In this document: positions 53,784 to 64,000 of the stretch, in pieces
Numbering within the stretch: the first letter of the stretch is position 1
Layout of the letters: every line of letters starts with the position of its first letter
Assembly: GCA_965248735.1 (NCBI GenBank)
Contig: OZ252146.1
Span: forward strand, 2,914,001 to 2,978,000
DNA length: 64,000 nucleotides
Reading direction: 5' to 3'
Origin: Aldehydirespirator sp965248735
GTDB lineage: Bacteria; Actinomycetota; Acidimicrobiia; Acidimicrobiales; Aldehydirespiratoraceae
Notes under the pieces: generated by a model
Told to the model about the DNA's origin: nothing
Seen by the model: only the letters and a program-made list of their open reading frames with translations
Databases searched by the model: none
Made by a program: the position numbers and the translations under genes

Positions 53784-54971
53784 TCAGCGGCGGACGATCA
53801 CGGACGAACCGTGGCCGAAGAGGCCCTGATTGACAGTGATGCCCACCTTGGCTCCGTCGACCTGGCGGGCGTCGGCCTCGCCCCGGAGCTGCCAGGCCAG
53901 CTCGCACACTTGGGCGATGGCCTGGGCCGGGACGGCTTCGCCGAAGGCGCCGAGACCGCCGCTGGGGTTCACGGGAAGGCGACCGCCGACGGCGGTGTCG
54001 CCGTCTCTCAGCAGCTTCTCGGCCTCGCCTGCGGCGCAGAACCCGAGCTGCTCGTACCAGTCGAGCTCCATGGCCGAGGACAGGTCGTACACCTCGGCCA
54101 CATCGACGTCGTCAGGACCCAGTCCGGCCTCGGCGTAGGCCCGGGCGCCGATCGACTCTTTGAAGCCCACCGCCGGGGCCGGTGTGCCTGCGACCGAGTC
54201 CGCAGCCAGGTACGGGAGATCGATCACGGGGTCCGGATAGGTTGGCGACACCGTGGAGATGCCCGCCACCCGCACCGGGTTGCGGTGGCCGTGGTCGCGG
54301 GCCCACTCCATCGACGACACCACCAGCGCCGCTCCCCCGTCGGAGGTGGCGCAGATGTCGAGCAGGCGCAGCGGATCGGACACGACCGGTGAGTTGCGCA
54401 CGTCGTCGAGGCCGTATTCCTTGGTGAAGCGGGCCTTGGGATTGTGGGAGCCGTGGCGGGAGTTCTTCACCTTCACCATGGCGAAGTCGTCGGTGGTGGC
54501 TCCGTAGAGGTCCATGCGGCGCCGGGCGTGCAGCCCGAAGTAGACGGGGTTGGTGGCGCCGACCAGGCGGAAGCGCAGCCAGTCGATGTCGTCGGGGCGG
54601 TCGCCCGCGTTGGGGGCCAGGAACCCCTTGGGGGTGGTGTCAGCCCCGACCACTAGGGCGACATCGCAGGCGCCGGAGAGGATCTGTCCTCGGGCGACCT
54701 GCAGCGCGGTCGCCCCCGACGCGCAGGCCGAGTAGCTGCTGGCCAGCTGGGCGCCGGTGAATCCGAGCGTTCGGGCGAAGGTCGAGCCGGCCACGTATCC
54801 CGGATAGCCGCAGCGCACTGTCACCGCTCCCGACACGAAGCCGACTTCCGCGTAGTCGACGCCCGCATCGGCGAGGGCGTCTCGGGCCGCGACCACCCCG
54901 TACTCGGTGAAGTTGCGGCCCCACTTTCCCCACGGGTGCATCCCCACGCCGAGGACTGCGATCTCCTCCAT
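53784..54971 (-). CDS. Thiolase-family lipid-transfer-like protein
   Basis: 395 aa of the SCP2/Ltp-type thiolase group. The nucleophile region is SSYSACASGATALQ; NPSGGLGAFGE and a C-terminal VNQGLFGHGSSVIV follow. In this group many members, partnered with a DUF35 protein, act as aldolases or thiolases in steroid or acyl-CoA side-chain breakdown (for example Ltp2). The DUF35 partner is immediately upstream, 3 bp away, which supports an obligate complex. The substrate is unknown. Confidence 0.85.
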   Translation of the reverse strand: MEEIAVLGVGMHPWGKWGRNFTEYGVVAARDALADAGVDYAEVGFVSGAVTVRCGYPGYVAGSTFARTLGFTGAQLASSYSACASGATALQVARGQILSGACDVALVVGADTTPKGFLAPNAGDRPDDIDWLRFRLVGATNPVYFGLHARRRMDLYGATTDDFAMVKVKNSRHGSHNPKARFTKEYGLDDVRNSPVVSDPLRLLDICATSDGGAALVVSSMEWARDHGHRNPVRVAGISTVSPTYPDPVIDLPYLAADSVAGTPAPAVGFKESIGARAYAEAGLGPDDVDVAEVYDLSSAMELDWYEQLGFCAAGEAEKLLRDGDTAVGGRLPVNPSGGLGAFGEAVPAQAIAQVCELAWQLRGEADARQVDGAKVGITVNQGLFGHGSSVIVRR

Positions 54972-54974
54972 GTC

Positions 54975-55430
54975 TCAGTCCTCCGTTTCCGTCTCGGATG
55001 GACGCCACTTCCACACGAGGTAGTCGCAGTCGCCGTCGCTATAGAGGGTGTCGACAGTCAGCTCCATCTCCATGCCCACTTCAAGATCCTCGGGTCCGAC
55101 TCCGGTTGTGCACTGACCCAGCACCACCATCTTCTCGTCCCTTAGCTCCACGGCTGCGATGGTGATCGGCTCGTAGGGCTCGGTCGCCACCACGAACGGC
55201 GGCGGAGGCGGATAGTGGCTCGTCGAGTAGGACCAGACGCGCCCTCGGCGGCTGAGCAGAACCTCTTCGAGCTCGACCGGGCCGACACGGGGGTCTGCGC
55301 CGCCCAGATGCTTGGGGAAGAAGTACGACTCGGTGCCCGGCACCCGCCCGCCGATGAGCCGAGGTTCGCCAGAGTCGAGCGTGAACAGCCCCTCCACCGC
55401 CGGCACCCGCGCCCTCGCCATCGGCCGCAA
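54975..55430 (-). CDS. DUF35 / OB-fold partner of the thiolase
   Basis: 151 aa (or 148 from the second Met). The C-terminal OB-fold reads GRVWSYSTSHYPPPPPFVVA, ITIAAVELRDEKMVVLGQCT and VGMEMELTVDTLY. The N-terminal segment where family members carry four zinc-binding Cys (GEPRLIGGRVPGTESYFFPK) has none, so the rubredoxin-like zinc ribbon is degenerate, as in some actinobacterial members. It is the first gene of the pair with the thiolase. Confidence 0.85.
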   Translation of the reverse strand: MRPMARARVPAVEGLFTLDSGEPRLIGGRVPGTESYFFPKHLGGADPRVGPVELEEVLLSRRGRVWSYSTSHYPPPPPFVVATEPYEPITIAAVELRDEKMVVLGQCTTGVGPEDLEVGMEMELTVDTLYSDGDCDYLVWKWRPSETETED

Positions 55431-55441
55431 GGGTACCGAAC

Positions 55442-55564
55442 GTCGACGACTACCCCGTCCTCGGCGTGGGCGAGAGCGTGACGGTGCGGGGCTACACGAT
55501 CACCGTGGTAGCCGACGACGGCGACACCCACACCGTGACAATCACCAAGGCCGACGACGGCTAG
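55442..55564 (+). pseudogene. 3' relic of a paralogue of the M6-type surface protease gene
   Basis: The frame VDDYPVLGVGESVTVRGYTI, then TVVADDGDTHTVTITKADDG and TAG (55562-55564) is nearly identical to the last 40 codons of the gene ending at 59151. No corresponding upstream part exists; the sequence abuts the start of the DUF35 gene. It is the remnant of a tandem paralogue lost by deletion or rearrangement. Confidence 0.85.
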
Positions 55565-55644
55565 CTGGCGAGCGACTGGCGCGAGCCAGACCGTACGGGC
55601 TAGTCGAGGTGTGCCGACACGCTAGCGTCAGTTACGGGGAAGCT

Positions 55645-58600
55645 ATGTGGTGCAAAGAGAGTCGGACCCTGCTGGCGATCGACCGCCCCCGCTCCGCACG
55701 GACCGGCTTCGGTCGCGTGCTGCTGGCGACTGCGACAGCAGCGGCTGTCGTTGCGGCGTTGTTGGGCGCCGCGCCGGGCCTCGCAGCCGCGGATGCCGGC
55801 GCAGACGGCGCTTTCAGCGACGATGACGGCAGCGTGCATGAGCCGGCTCTTGACGCGCTGGCAGCTCGGGGCGTACTGGCCGGCATCGAGTGCGGCGAGG
55901 GGCTGATCTGTCCCAGCGAGCCGCTCAAGAGATCGGAGATGGCGGTGTGGCTGGTGCGGGTTCTCGACGGCGCGGACCCGGACCCAGGAGGCGTCGCGCG
56001 CTTCGTTGACGTGGATGCAGAGCAATGGTGGGCGCCGTTCGTTGAACGGCTCTATGCGCTGGAAGTGACCGTGGGATGCACCGCCGAGCCCGCCCGATTC
56101 TGTCCCGACCGCAATGTCACCCGGGCTCAGATGGCGACGTTCCTCAAGAGGGCGTTCGATCTCGAGCCGGCTTCGTCTGCGGGTTTCACCGACGTCGATG
56201 CGGACGGCAGCCATGGCGCCAACATCGACGCGTTGGCCGCCGCGGGCATCACCGTGGGCTGTAGCCGCGATCCGCTGCGCTACTGCCCCGCCAACTCTGT
56301 CACCCGGGCCCAGATGGCCACCTTCCTGGCCCGAGCCCTCGGACTCATCGAGCTGGCCGCCGCGGTGTGGTTCACCGCCATCGATGTCGGCGGAGAGCAC
56401 ACCTGCGGGCTGCGCGCCGACTCCACGATTAGCTGCTGGGGCGACAACTGGCACGGCCAGTCCGACGCTCCCGCCGGAGAATTCCAAGCGGTAAGCGCCG
56501 GCGAACGACACTCCTGCGGGCTGCGCGCCGATTTCGCGATCAGCTGCTGGGGCGACAACGACCAGGGCCAGTCCGACGCTCCCGCCGGAGAGTTCCGGGC
56601 GGTCAGCGCCGGCGGACCGCACTCCTGCGGGCTGCACACCGACGGCACCGTCGTCTGCTGGGGCCATAACGAATTCGGACAGTCCGACGCGCCTAGGGAT
56701 TCCTTCAGGTCCGTGAGCGCCGGGTTCGTCCACACGTGCGGAGTGCGCTCCGACTTCACAGTCCTGTGTTGGGGCAACCGCGAGGAAGGTCAATCCGATC
56801 CCCCGGAAGGAAACTTCAGCGACGTGAGGGCGGGTGGCTACCACACCTGCGGCTTGCGGACCGACTCAACCGCCATCTGCTGGGGCATCAACTTCGACCA
56901 TCAGGCCGACGCTCCCGGGGGGCGGTTCGACGCCGTAAGTCCTGGCTGGGTGCACACTTGCGGGCTGCGCGTCGACGGCACCGCAGCGTGCTGGGGATAC
57001 CGCGGCTCGGAAGCGACGAACGCCCCGACCGGAACCTTCACTTCTATCAGCGCGAGCACTGGGCACTCCTGTGGTCTGCGCGTTGACGGAACCATCGTCT
57101 GTTGGGGCGCCACCATCCACGACCGGACGACGCCGAAAGGCGCCGTCAAGGCGGTGAGCGCGGGCCGTGGGCACAACTGCGCGGTACGCACCCCCAACGA
57201 GGCCGTCTGCTGGGGCAGCAACAGCAGCCGCCAGGCTGAGGCTCCCGGCGGCGAGTTCGATGCTGTGGCCGCAGGCGCAGCCCACTCATGCGGGCTGAGC
57301 GTCGAGAAGACGATTGTCTGCTGGGGCGGTCACGCTCTTGGTCAAGTTGACGCTCCCGGCGGGGAGTTCAACGGCCTCGTCGCGGGCGACTGGCACTCTT
57401 GCGGGTTGCGCACAGATGAGGCGGTTGTCTGCTGGGGTGAGAATGGCTCAGGAGAGGCTGACGCTCCCGAAGGAGCCTTCAGCCATGTGGGGTTGGGGAC
57501 TTGGCATTCGTGCGCCGTGCGCGCGGACCGCACCGCAATCTGCTGGGGCAACAACAGCAACGGACAGGCCGAGGCTCCCGGCGGCGAGTTCGTATCGGTT
57601 ATCGGGGGCTCCTGGCATTCGTGCGGGCTGCGCACCGACGAGACAATTGTGTGCTGGGGCGCCAGTGGCGCGGGTCAGTTGCGCGCTCCTGCGGGGGAGT
57701 TCGTGACGGTCGCTTCAGGTCATCTCCATACGTGCGCTATCCGCGATGTCGATGGCACCGTCGTCTGCTGGGGCTCGAACGAGTTCGGTCAGTTGGATGC
57801 TCCAGATGGCGAGTTCGTCGCGATTGATGTCGGTCAGCGGCACTCGTGCGCGATCCGCGTCGACGGCACTGTCGAATGCTGGGGTCTTGTCAGCTATCTG
57901 GCTCCGCCGTCCGACGTCGTGCTTGTCAGATGGATGGACCAGGCGGACCCCAGCAGTTGCCGCCGGCGCGGGATCCGGACAGGCGCCACCGCGGGGTTCC
58001 CGCTGCCGTTGTGGGCAGTGCCGTCGATGGGCACAGCACGCGTCGCCGTGCTGTTCGTGGACTTCCCGGACGCGCCGGCTAGCCACTCCACTACAGACGA
58101 GGCCGAGCTAGGTCTGTCGTTCGTTGAACGGTACCTGGAGACGGTCAGCTACGGCCGGTTCGACATCGAGTTCGAGCCCCTTCACCGGTGGCTGCGGGCT
58201 GAGCAGGGCTACAGCCATTACCTGTCCGAGCGGGGAATGCTGGAGCACCGCCTTGCGGCCGAGGCGATTCGGCTGGCCGACCCCGAGATCAACTTCGCAG
58301 ACTACGACCTGATGATGTTCGTGATGCCGAGCTCGCACTGGTCCGGTGGCAATGCCTTACTGGAGATCTTCACCGGCGAGGGATCCGTCTCCCCCGTAGG
58401 AATCAACGTCTTCCCGCGCGAGCAGCCTGCCCAGCCGACTTCGTGGGGCTCGGTTGCCGCCCATGAGATCGCTCACGGCCTTGGCCTCACGGACCTCTAC
58501 CCCTACGACGACAGTCACAGCAGCCGAGCCGACGCACCAACAAACAAGGCATGGGTCGACGTCGAGATGGGCCTCATGAGTATGCGGGCCCACTTCATCG

Positions 58601-59151
58601 CCAGTAGCCAGGACCCTCGTCTGGCCCATGACTGGCGTCACCCCGACGGGTACCGCTTGACGGCCTACCGTCTGAGTCTCCACGCTCTCGAGATGCTGTC
58701 ATGGAGCCGCTGGCAGCTCGGCTGGCTGGATGCCTCCCAGGTCACGTGCCTGACCGAAGACGAGGCGACGATCACCCTGAGTCCCGTCGCGGACCCTGAC
58801 GGCGGAACGGCCATGGCGGCGGTGCCTCTCTCGGACCACGAGACGCTGGTGATCGAGAGCCGGCGCAAGATCGGCTACGACGCCGGTCTCGACCAGCGCG
58901 AGCCTGACGGAGCAACTACGACATTTCCGGTACTCGCGACCGAGGGCGTGCTGGTGTACACCGTCGACGCGTCCCTCCACACGGGCGAGCTCCCGCTCAA
59001 GGTGGCGGGCGACACCGGCGACGGCCTAGTGGACGACTATCCGGTGCTCACGGTGGGCCACAGCGTCACCGTGCGCGGCTACACGATCACGGTGGTGGCC
59101 GACGACGGCGACACCCACACCGTCACCATCACCAAGACTGACGACGGCTAG
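55645..59151 (+). CDS. Secreted SLH / RCC1-repeat / M6-type metalloprotease
   Basis: 1168 aa from ATG 55645. Signal peptide: basic start then LLATATAAAVVAALLGAAPG ending ALAAADA-like (about residues 25-51). Then three SLH-like cell-wall anchoring segments (SEPLKRSEMAVWLVRVL, NVTRAQMATFLKRAF, SVTRAQMATFLARAL), then 14 RCC1-like beta-propeller repeats of about 37 aa, each with a CWG core and CGLR (two Cys per blade), then a metalloprotease domain with VAVLFVDFPD and the zinc motif HEIAHGLGLTD (H940, E941, H944, Asp as third ligand), as in M6 InhA-type enzymes. A surface-bound protease with a substrate- or partner-binding propeller is inferred. Confidence 0.88.
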   Translation: MWCKESRTLLAIDRPRSARTGFGRVLLATATAAAVVAALLGAAPGLAAADAGADGAFSDDDGSVHEPALDALAARGVLAGIECGEGLICPSEPLKRSEMAVWLVRVLDGADPDPGGVARFVDVDAEQWWAPFVERLYALEVTVGCTAEPARFCPDRNVTRAQMATFLKRAFDLEPASSAGFTDVDADGSHGANIDALAAAGITVGCSRDPLRYCPANSVTRAQMATFLARALGLIELAAAVWFTAIDVGGEHTCGLRADSTISCWGDNWHGQSDAPAGEFQAVSAGERHSCGLRADFAISCWGDNDQGQSDAPAGEFRAVSAGGPHSCGLHTDGTVVCWGHNEFGQSDAPRDSFRSVSAGFVHTCGVRSDFTVLCWGNREEGQSDPPEGNFSDVRAGGYHTCGLRTDSTAICWGINFDHQADAPGGRFDAVSPGWVHTCGLRVDGTAACWGYRGSEATNAPTGTFTSISASTGHSCGLRVDGTIVCWGATIHDRTTPKGAVKAVSAGRGHNCAVRTPNEAVCWGSNSSRQAEAPGGEFDAVAAGAAHSCGLSVEKTIVCWGGHALGQVDAPGGEFNGLVAGDWHSCGLRTDEAVVCWGENGSGEADAPEGAFSHVGLGTWHSCAVRADRTAICWGNNSNGQAEAPGGEFVSVIGGSWHSCGLRTDETIVCWGASGAGQLRAPAGEFVTVASGHLHTCAIRDVDGTVVCWGSNEFGQLDAPDGEFVAIDVGQRHSCAIRVDGTVECWGLVSYLAPPSDVVLVRWMDQADPSSCRRRGIRTGATAGFPLPLWAVPSMGTARVAVLFVDFPDAPASHSTTDEAELGLSFVERYLETVSYGRFDIEFEPLHRWLRAEQGYSHYLSERGMLEHRLAAEAIRLADPEINFADYDLMMFVMPSSHWSGGNALLEIFTGEGSVSPVGINVFPREQPAQPTSWGSVAAHEIAHGLGLTDLYPYDDSHSSRADAPTNKAWVDVEMGLMSMRAHFIASSQDPRLAHDWRHPDGYRLTAYRLSLHALEMLSWSRWQLGWLDASQVTCLTEDEATITLSPVADPDGGTAMAAVPLSDHETLVIESRRKIGYDAGLDQREPDGATTTFPVLATEGVLVYTVDASLHTGELPLKVAGDTGDGLVDDYPVLTVGHSVTVRGYTITVVADDGDTHTVTITKTDDG

Positions 59152-59194
59152 CGCGGGCGGTCGGCGGACGGGGGTGCCGGTAGCGTGCCCGTCC

Positions 59195-60337
59195 ATGAGC
59201 TCTTATCGATCGATCTCTTCCTGGGACGACTTCCCGGTCCACCAGACCTCGGAGTACGTGCGCCATCCGGCCACGTCGGACCGCAACTTCTACGACCGCT
59301 ACTACTTCAACCTGCACCCGTCGGGCGGCGAGTACTTCGCCATCTTCGGGTTGGGCCAGTACCCCAACCTGGGCACTACCGACGCCTACTGCGCGGTCAC
59401 CCGGGGCGATGACCACCACGTGGTGCGGGCCAGCAAGCCCCTTACTGATCGGGCCGATATCTCGGTCGGGCCGGTGCGCATCGAGGTGATAGAGCCGCTG
59501 CGCAAGTTGCGGGTGATCGTCGAGCCGGCCCGTCCCGCCGACTCGCAGTTGGCCATGGACGTCACCTGGACCGCCCCCGTCGATCCGTTCGAGGAGCCCC
59601 GCCAGTTCCTGCGGGCCAGGGGCACAGTCGTGTTCAACACGCAGCGGTTCGCGCAGCTCGGCCGCTGGGACGGCACCCTCACCGTGGACGGGACCGACAT
59701 CGCCGTCACCGGCGATCGCTGCGGCGGGGCCCGGGACCGGTCCTGGGGCGTGCGTCCGGTCGGCGAGAAGCAGCCCGACGGCATCCGCCAGACCATCTCG
59801 ACGCTGGCCGGCATGTGGAACTACATGCCGGCCGACTATGGCGACCACTGGGTCATCTACCTGTGCCACGAGGAGCCCGACGGCAACAGGACCATGCAGA
59901 CCGGCATGCGGGTCTGGACCGACCCCGACCGGCCCCGCGACAACCTCGGGCGCCCGGAGTGGTCCCACGACACCATCAGCGGCAGCCGCCTGCTGGCCGG
60001 GTCTCACATCACGTTCCCCGAAGCGCCCGGCGGTCCCATCACGGTCCATGTCGAGCCGCTGGCCACCAACTTCATCTCCATTGGCGCGGGCTACGGCGTC
60101 GAACCGGACTGGCGCCACGGCATGTGGCAGGGCGAGGAACTGGCGGAGCAGGCCCTGTCGTACAAGGTGAGCGAGATCCGGGCCCTGGGCCAGTACGGGG
60201 TGGTGGACTCGGTGGCCCGCTTCACCTACGACGACGGTGAGCGCGGCCCCCAGGAGGGCTACGGCCTGTACGAACACGGCTTCTTCGGCCCATTCCCGAA
60301 GCTGGGCCTAACCGACCGGGGCGACCTGTTTCCGTAG
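59195..60337 (+). CDS. Hypothetical protein, perhaps lipocalin-like
   Basis: 380 aa from ATG 59195 (seven codons inside the longest frame). Soluble, beta-rich and Trp/Tyr-rich: YDRYYFNLHPSGGEYFAIFG near the start, DRSWGVRPVGEKQPDG in the middle and VARFTYDDGERGPQEGYGLY at the end. The GDRCGGARDRSWG element recalls AttH/hydratase-like lipocalin proteins found widely in actinobacteria, but this is a resemblance only. Function unknown; it sits alone between the surface protease and gcvP. Confidence 0.7.
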   Translation: MSSYRSISSWDDFPVHQTSEYVRHPATSDRNFYDRYYFNLHPSGGEYFAIFGLGQYPNLGTTDAYCAVTRGDDHHVVRASKPLTDRADISVGPVRIEVIEPLRKLRVIVEPARPADSQLAMDVTWTAPVDPFEEPRQFLRARGTVVFNTQRFAQLGRWDGTLTVDGTDIAVTGDRCGGARDRSWGVRPVGEKQPDGIRQTISTLAGMWNYMPADYGDHWVIYLCHEEPDGNRTMQTGMRVWTDPDRPRDNLGRPEWSHDTISGSRLLAGSHITFPEAPGGPITVHVEPLATNFISIGAGYGVEPDWRHGMWQGEELAEQALSYKVSEIRALGQYGVVDSVARFTYDDGERGPQEGYGLYEHGFFGPFPKLGLTDRGDLFP

Positions 60338-60477
60338 GCTTCCGCGGTCTGTCCGGCGAACTGTTCGCGCTTACCGGCCACTACGGCCAATGTCCTCACA
60401 CAGTTCGCTCCGGGGTGGCTGGCCGCTGGCTGGCCGGATAGGGGCTGGCTGAGCGCTCCCGGTAGATTTCCACAACG

Positions 60478-63375
<2,898 letters not shown>

Positions 63376-63539
63376 GGGCCCCTGGCCGCGTTTCCGCGCC
63401 GCGCTTGCGACTGGCGGCTGCGATCAGCGGCTGCGCCCCAGCGAATCTCGGGTGGACTGTGTGTCGTATAGACACAAGAGGCGCATCTAGATTCTGAACA
63501 GGCTCTGTGGAGCCGCCGCAACACCGAGGGAGCCCGACC

Positions 63540-64000
63540 ATGCCCGACGCTCTAGTCGAACGCGACGGTCACGTGATGATCGTCACCATGAACCGGCCTC
63601 AGCGTATGAACGCCATCAGCGGGGCGATGCTCATCCGCATGTACGACGCCTACGAGGAGGCCTCCGCCGATCCCGATGTGCGCTGCATCGTGGTGACCGG
63701 CGCGGGGGGCAACTTCTGCTCGGGCGCGGACTTGCGGGCCATGGCTGGCGACGCCGCCGACAGCGATCCCCTTGACACTAGGGCTCGCATGGCCGAGGAC
63801 CCCGACATCGTCTACAAGGCTCTGTTCCGCCATTACCGGCCGACCAAGCCGATCGTGGCCGCGGTGGAGGGAGTGGCCATCGCGGGCGGCACCGAGATCC
63901 TCCAGGCCATGGAGATCAGGGTGGCCGGCGAGTCGGCTCGCTTCGGGGTGAGCGAGGCCCGGTGGTCGCTGTACCCGATGGCGGGCTCCGCGGCGCGCCT
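63540..64000 (+). CDS. Enoyl-CoA hydratase/isomerase, 3' end outside the window
   Basis: The frame from ATG 63540 runs to the window edge (153 codons). Crotonase features: VTMNRPQRMNAISGAMLIRM, oxyanion-hole segments NFCSGADLRAM and VAIAGGTEILQAM, then RFGVSEARWSLYPMAGS. The second oxyanion segment has GGTE where hydratases usually carry GGGxE. It probably acts in acyl-CoA beta-oxidation; exact substrate unknown. Confidence 0.9.
   Translation, partial: MPDALVERDGHVMIVTMNRPQRMNAISGAMLIRMYDAYEEASADPDVRCIVVTGAGGNFCSGADLRAMAGDAADSDPLDTRARMAEDPDIVYKALFRHYRPTKPIVAAVEGVAIAGGTEILQAMEIRVAGESARFGVSEARWSLYPMAGSAAR

Noticed and set aside
60338..60477. Glycine riboswitch upstream of gcvP
   Set aside because: None of the conserved paired core elements can be seen in this short leader.

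Overview
The window is a GC-rich actinobacterial chromosome segment. The core gene order (coaE-rpsA-polA near uvrB; uvrA-uvrC-rapZ-gap-pgk-tpiA-secG), the DUF222/HNH endonuclease, the ANTAR response regulator, the thiolase/DUF35 pair and the SLH/RCC1 surface protein together suggest a member of the Acidimicrobiia or a related deep-branching Actinomycetota lineage. That placement is inferred from gene content only.

Layout. 0-2.8 kb: a cysteine-rich gene cut by the window edge and two unrecognised proteins. 2.8-7.2 kb: a large SNF2-type helicase with a C-terminal DUF3883 domain (like the helicases of DISARM-type defence, but alone) and a divergent methyltransferase. 7.2-29.2 kb: a housekeeping block, mostly on the minus strand. 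It holds secG, tpiA, pgk, gap, rapZ, uvrC, uvrA, a PP2C phosphatase, an HNH protein, two small toxin-antitoxin modules, uvrB, coaE, rpsA, polA, an ANTAR response regulator and a coiled-coil protein. The whiA and yvcK genes usually found between rapZ and gap in actinobacteria are absent here.

29.2-48.1 kb is an accessory island. A P4-type integrase sits at its left end beside a sequence resembling the 3' end of the tRNA-Leu(CAA) gene that closes the right end, so a roughly 18.9-kb element integrated at that tRNA is likely. Inside are unrecognised small operons, a decayed IS1595/ISXO2-type transposase, a frameshifted lipoprotein gene, helically phased short repeats, an AlpA-type regulator with a ParA-like fragment, an AbiEi/AbiEii module flanked by a decayed second copy of the ParA/AlpA segment, and a three-gene cluster that is the best candidate for an undescribed defence system. 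That cluster has a 1055-aa protein of apparently helical-repeat type, a convergent 1044-aa protein with an N-terminal PD-(D/E)XK nuclease domain and a long helical tail, and a separate Mrr-like nuclease. An intact IS481 element with a 15-bp target duplication is inserted exactly at the tRNA-Leu 3' end.

48.1-64 kb returns to the core genome: a fatty-acid synthesis operon (fabD with an extra biotinyl-like domain, fabH, fabG, acpP, fabF) facing fabZ and an HU gene, a thiolase/DUF35 pair, a secreted SLH + RCC1-repeat + M6-type metalloprotease with the 3' relic of a paralogue upstream, an unrecognised protein, gcvP, and the start of an enoyl-CoA hydratase gene.
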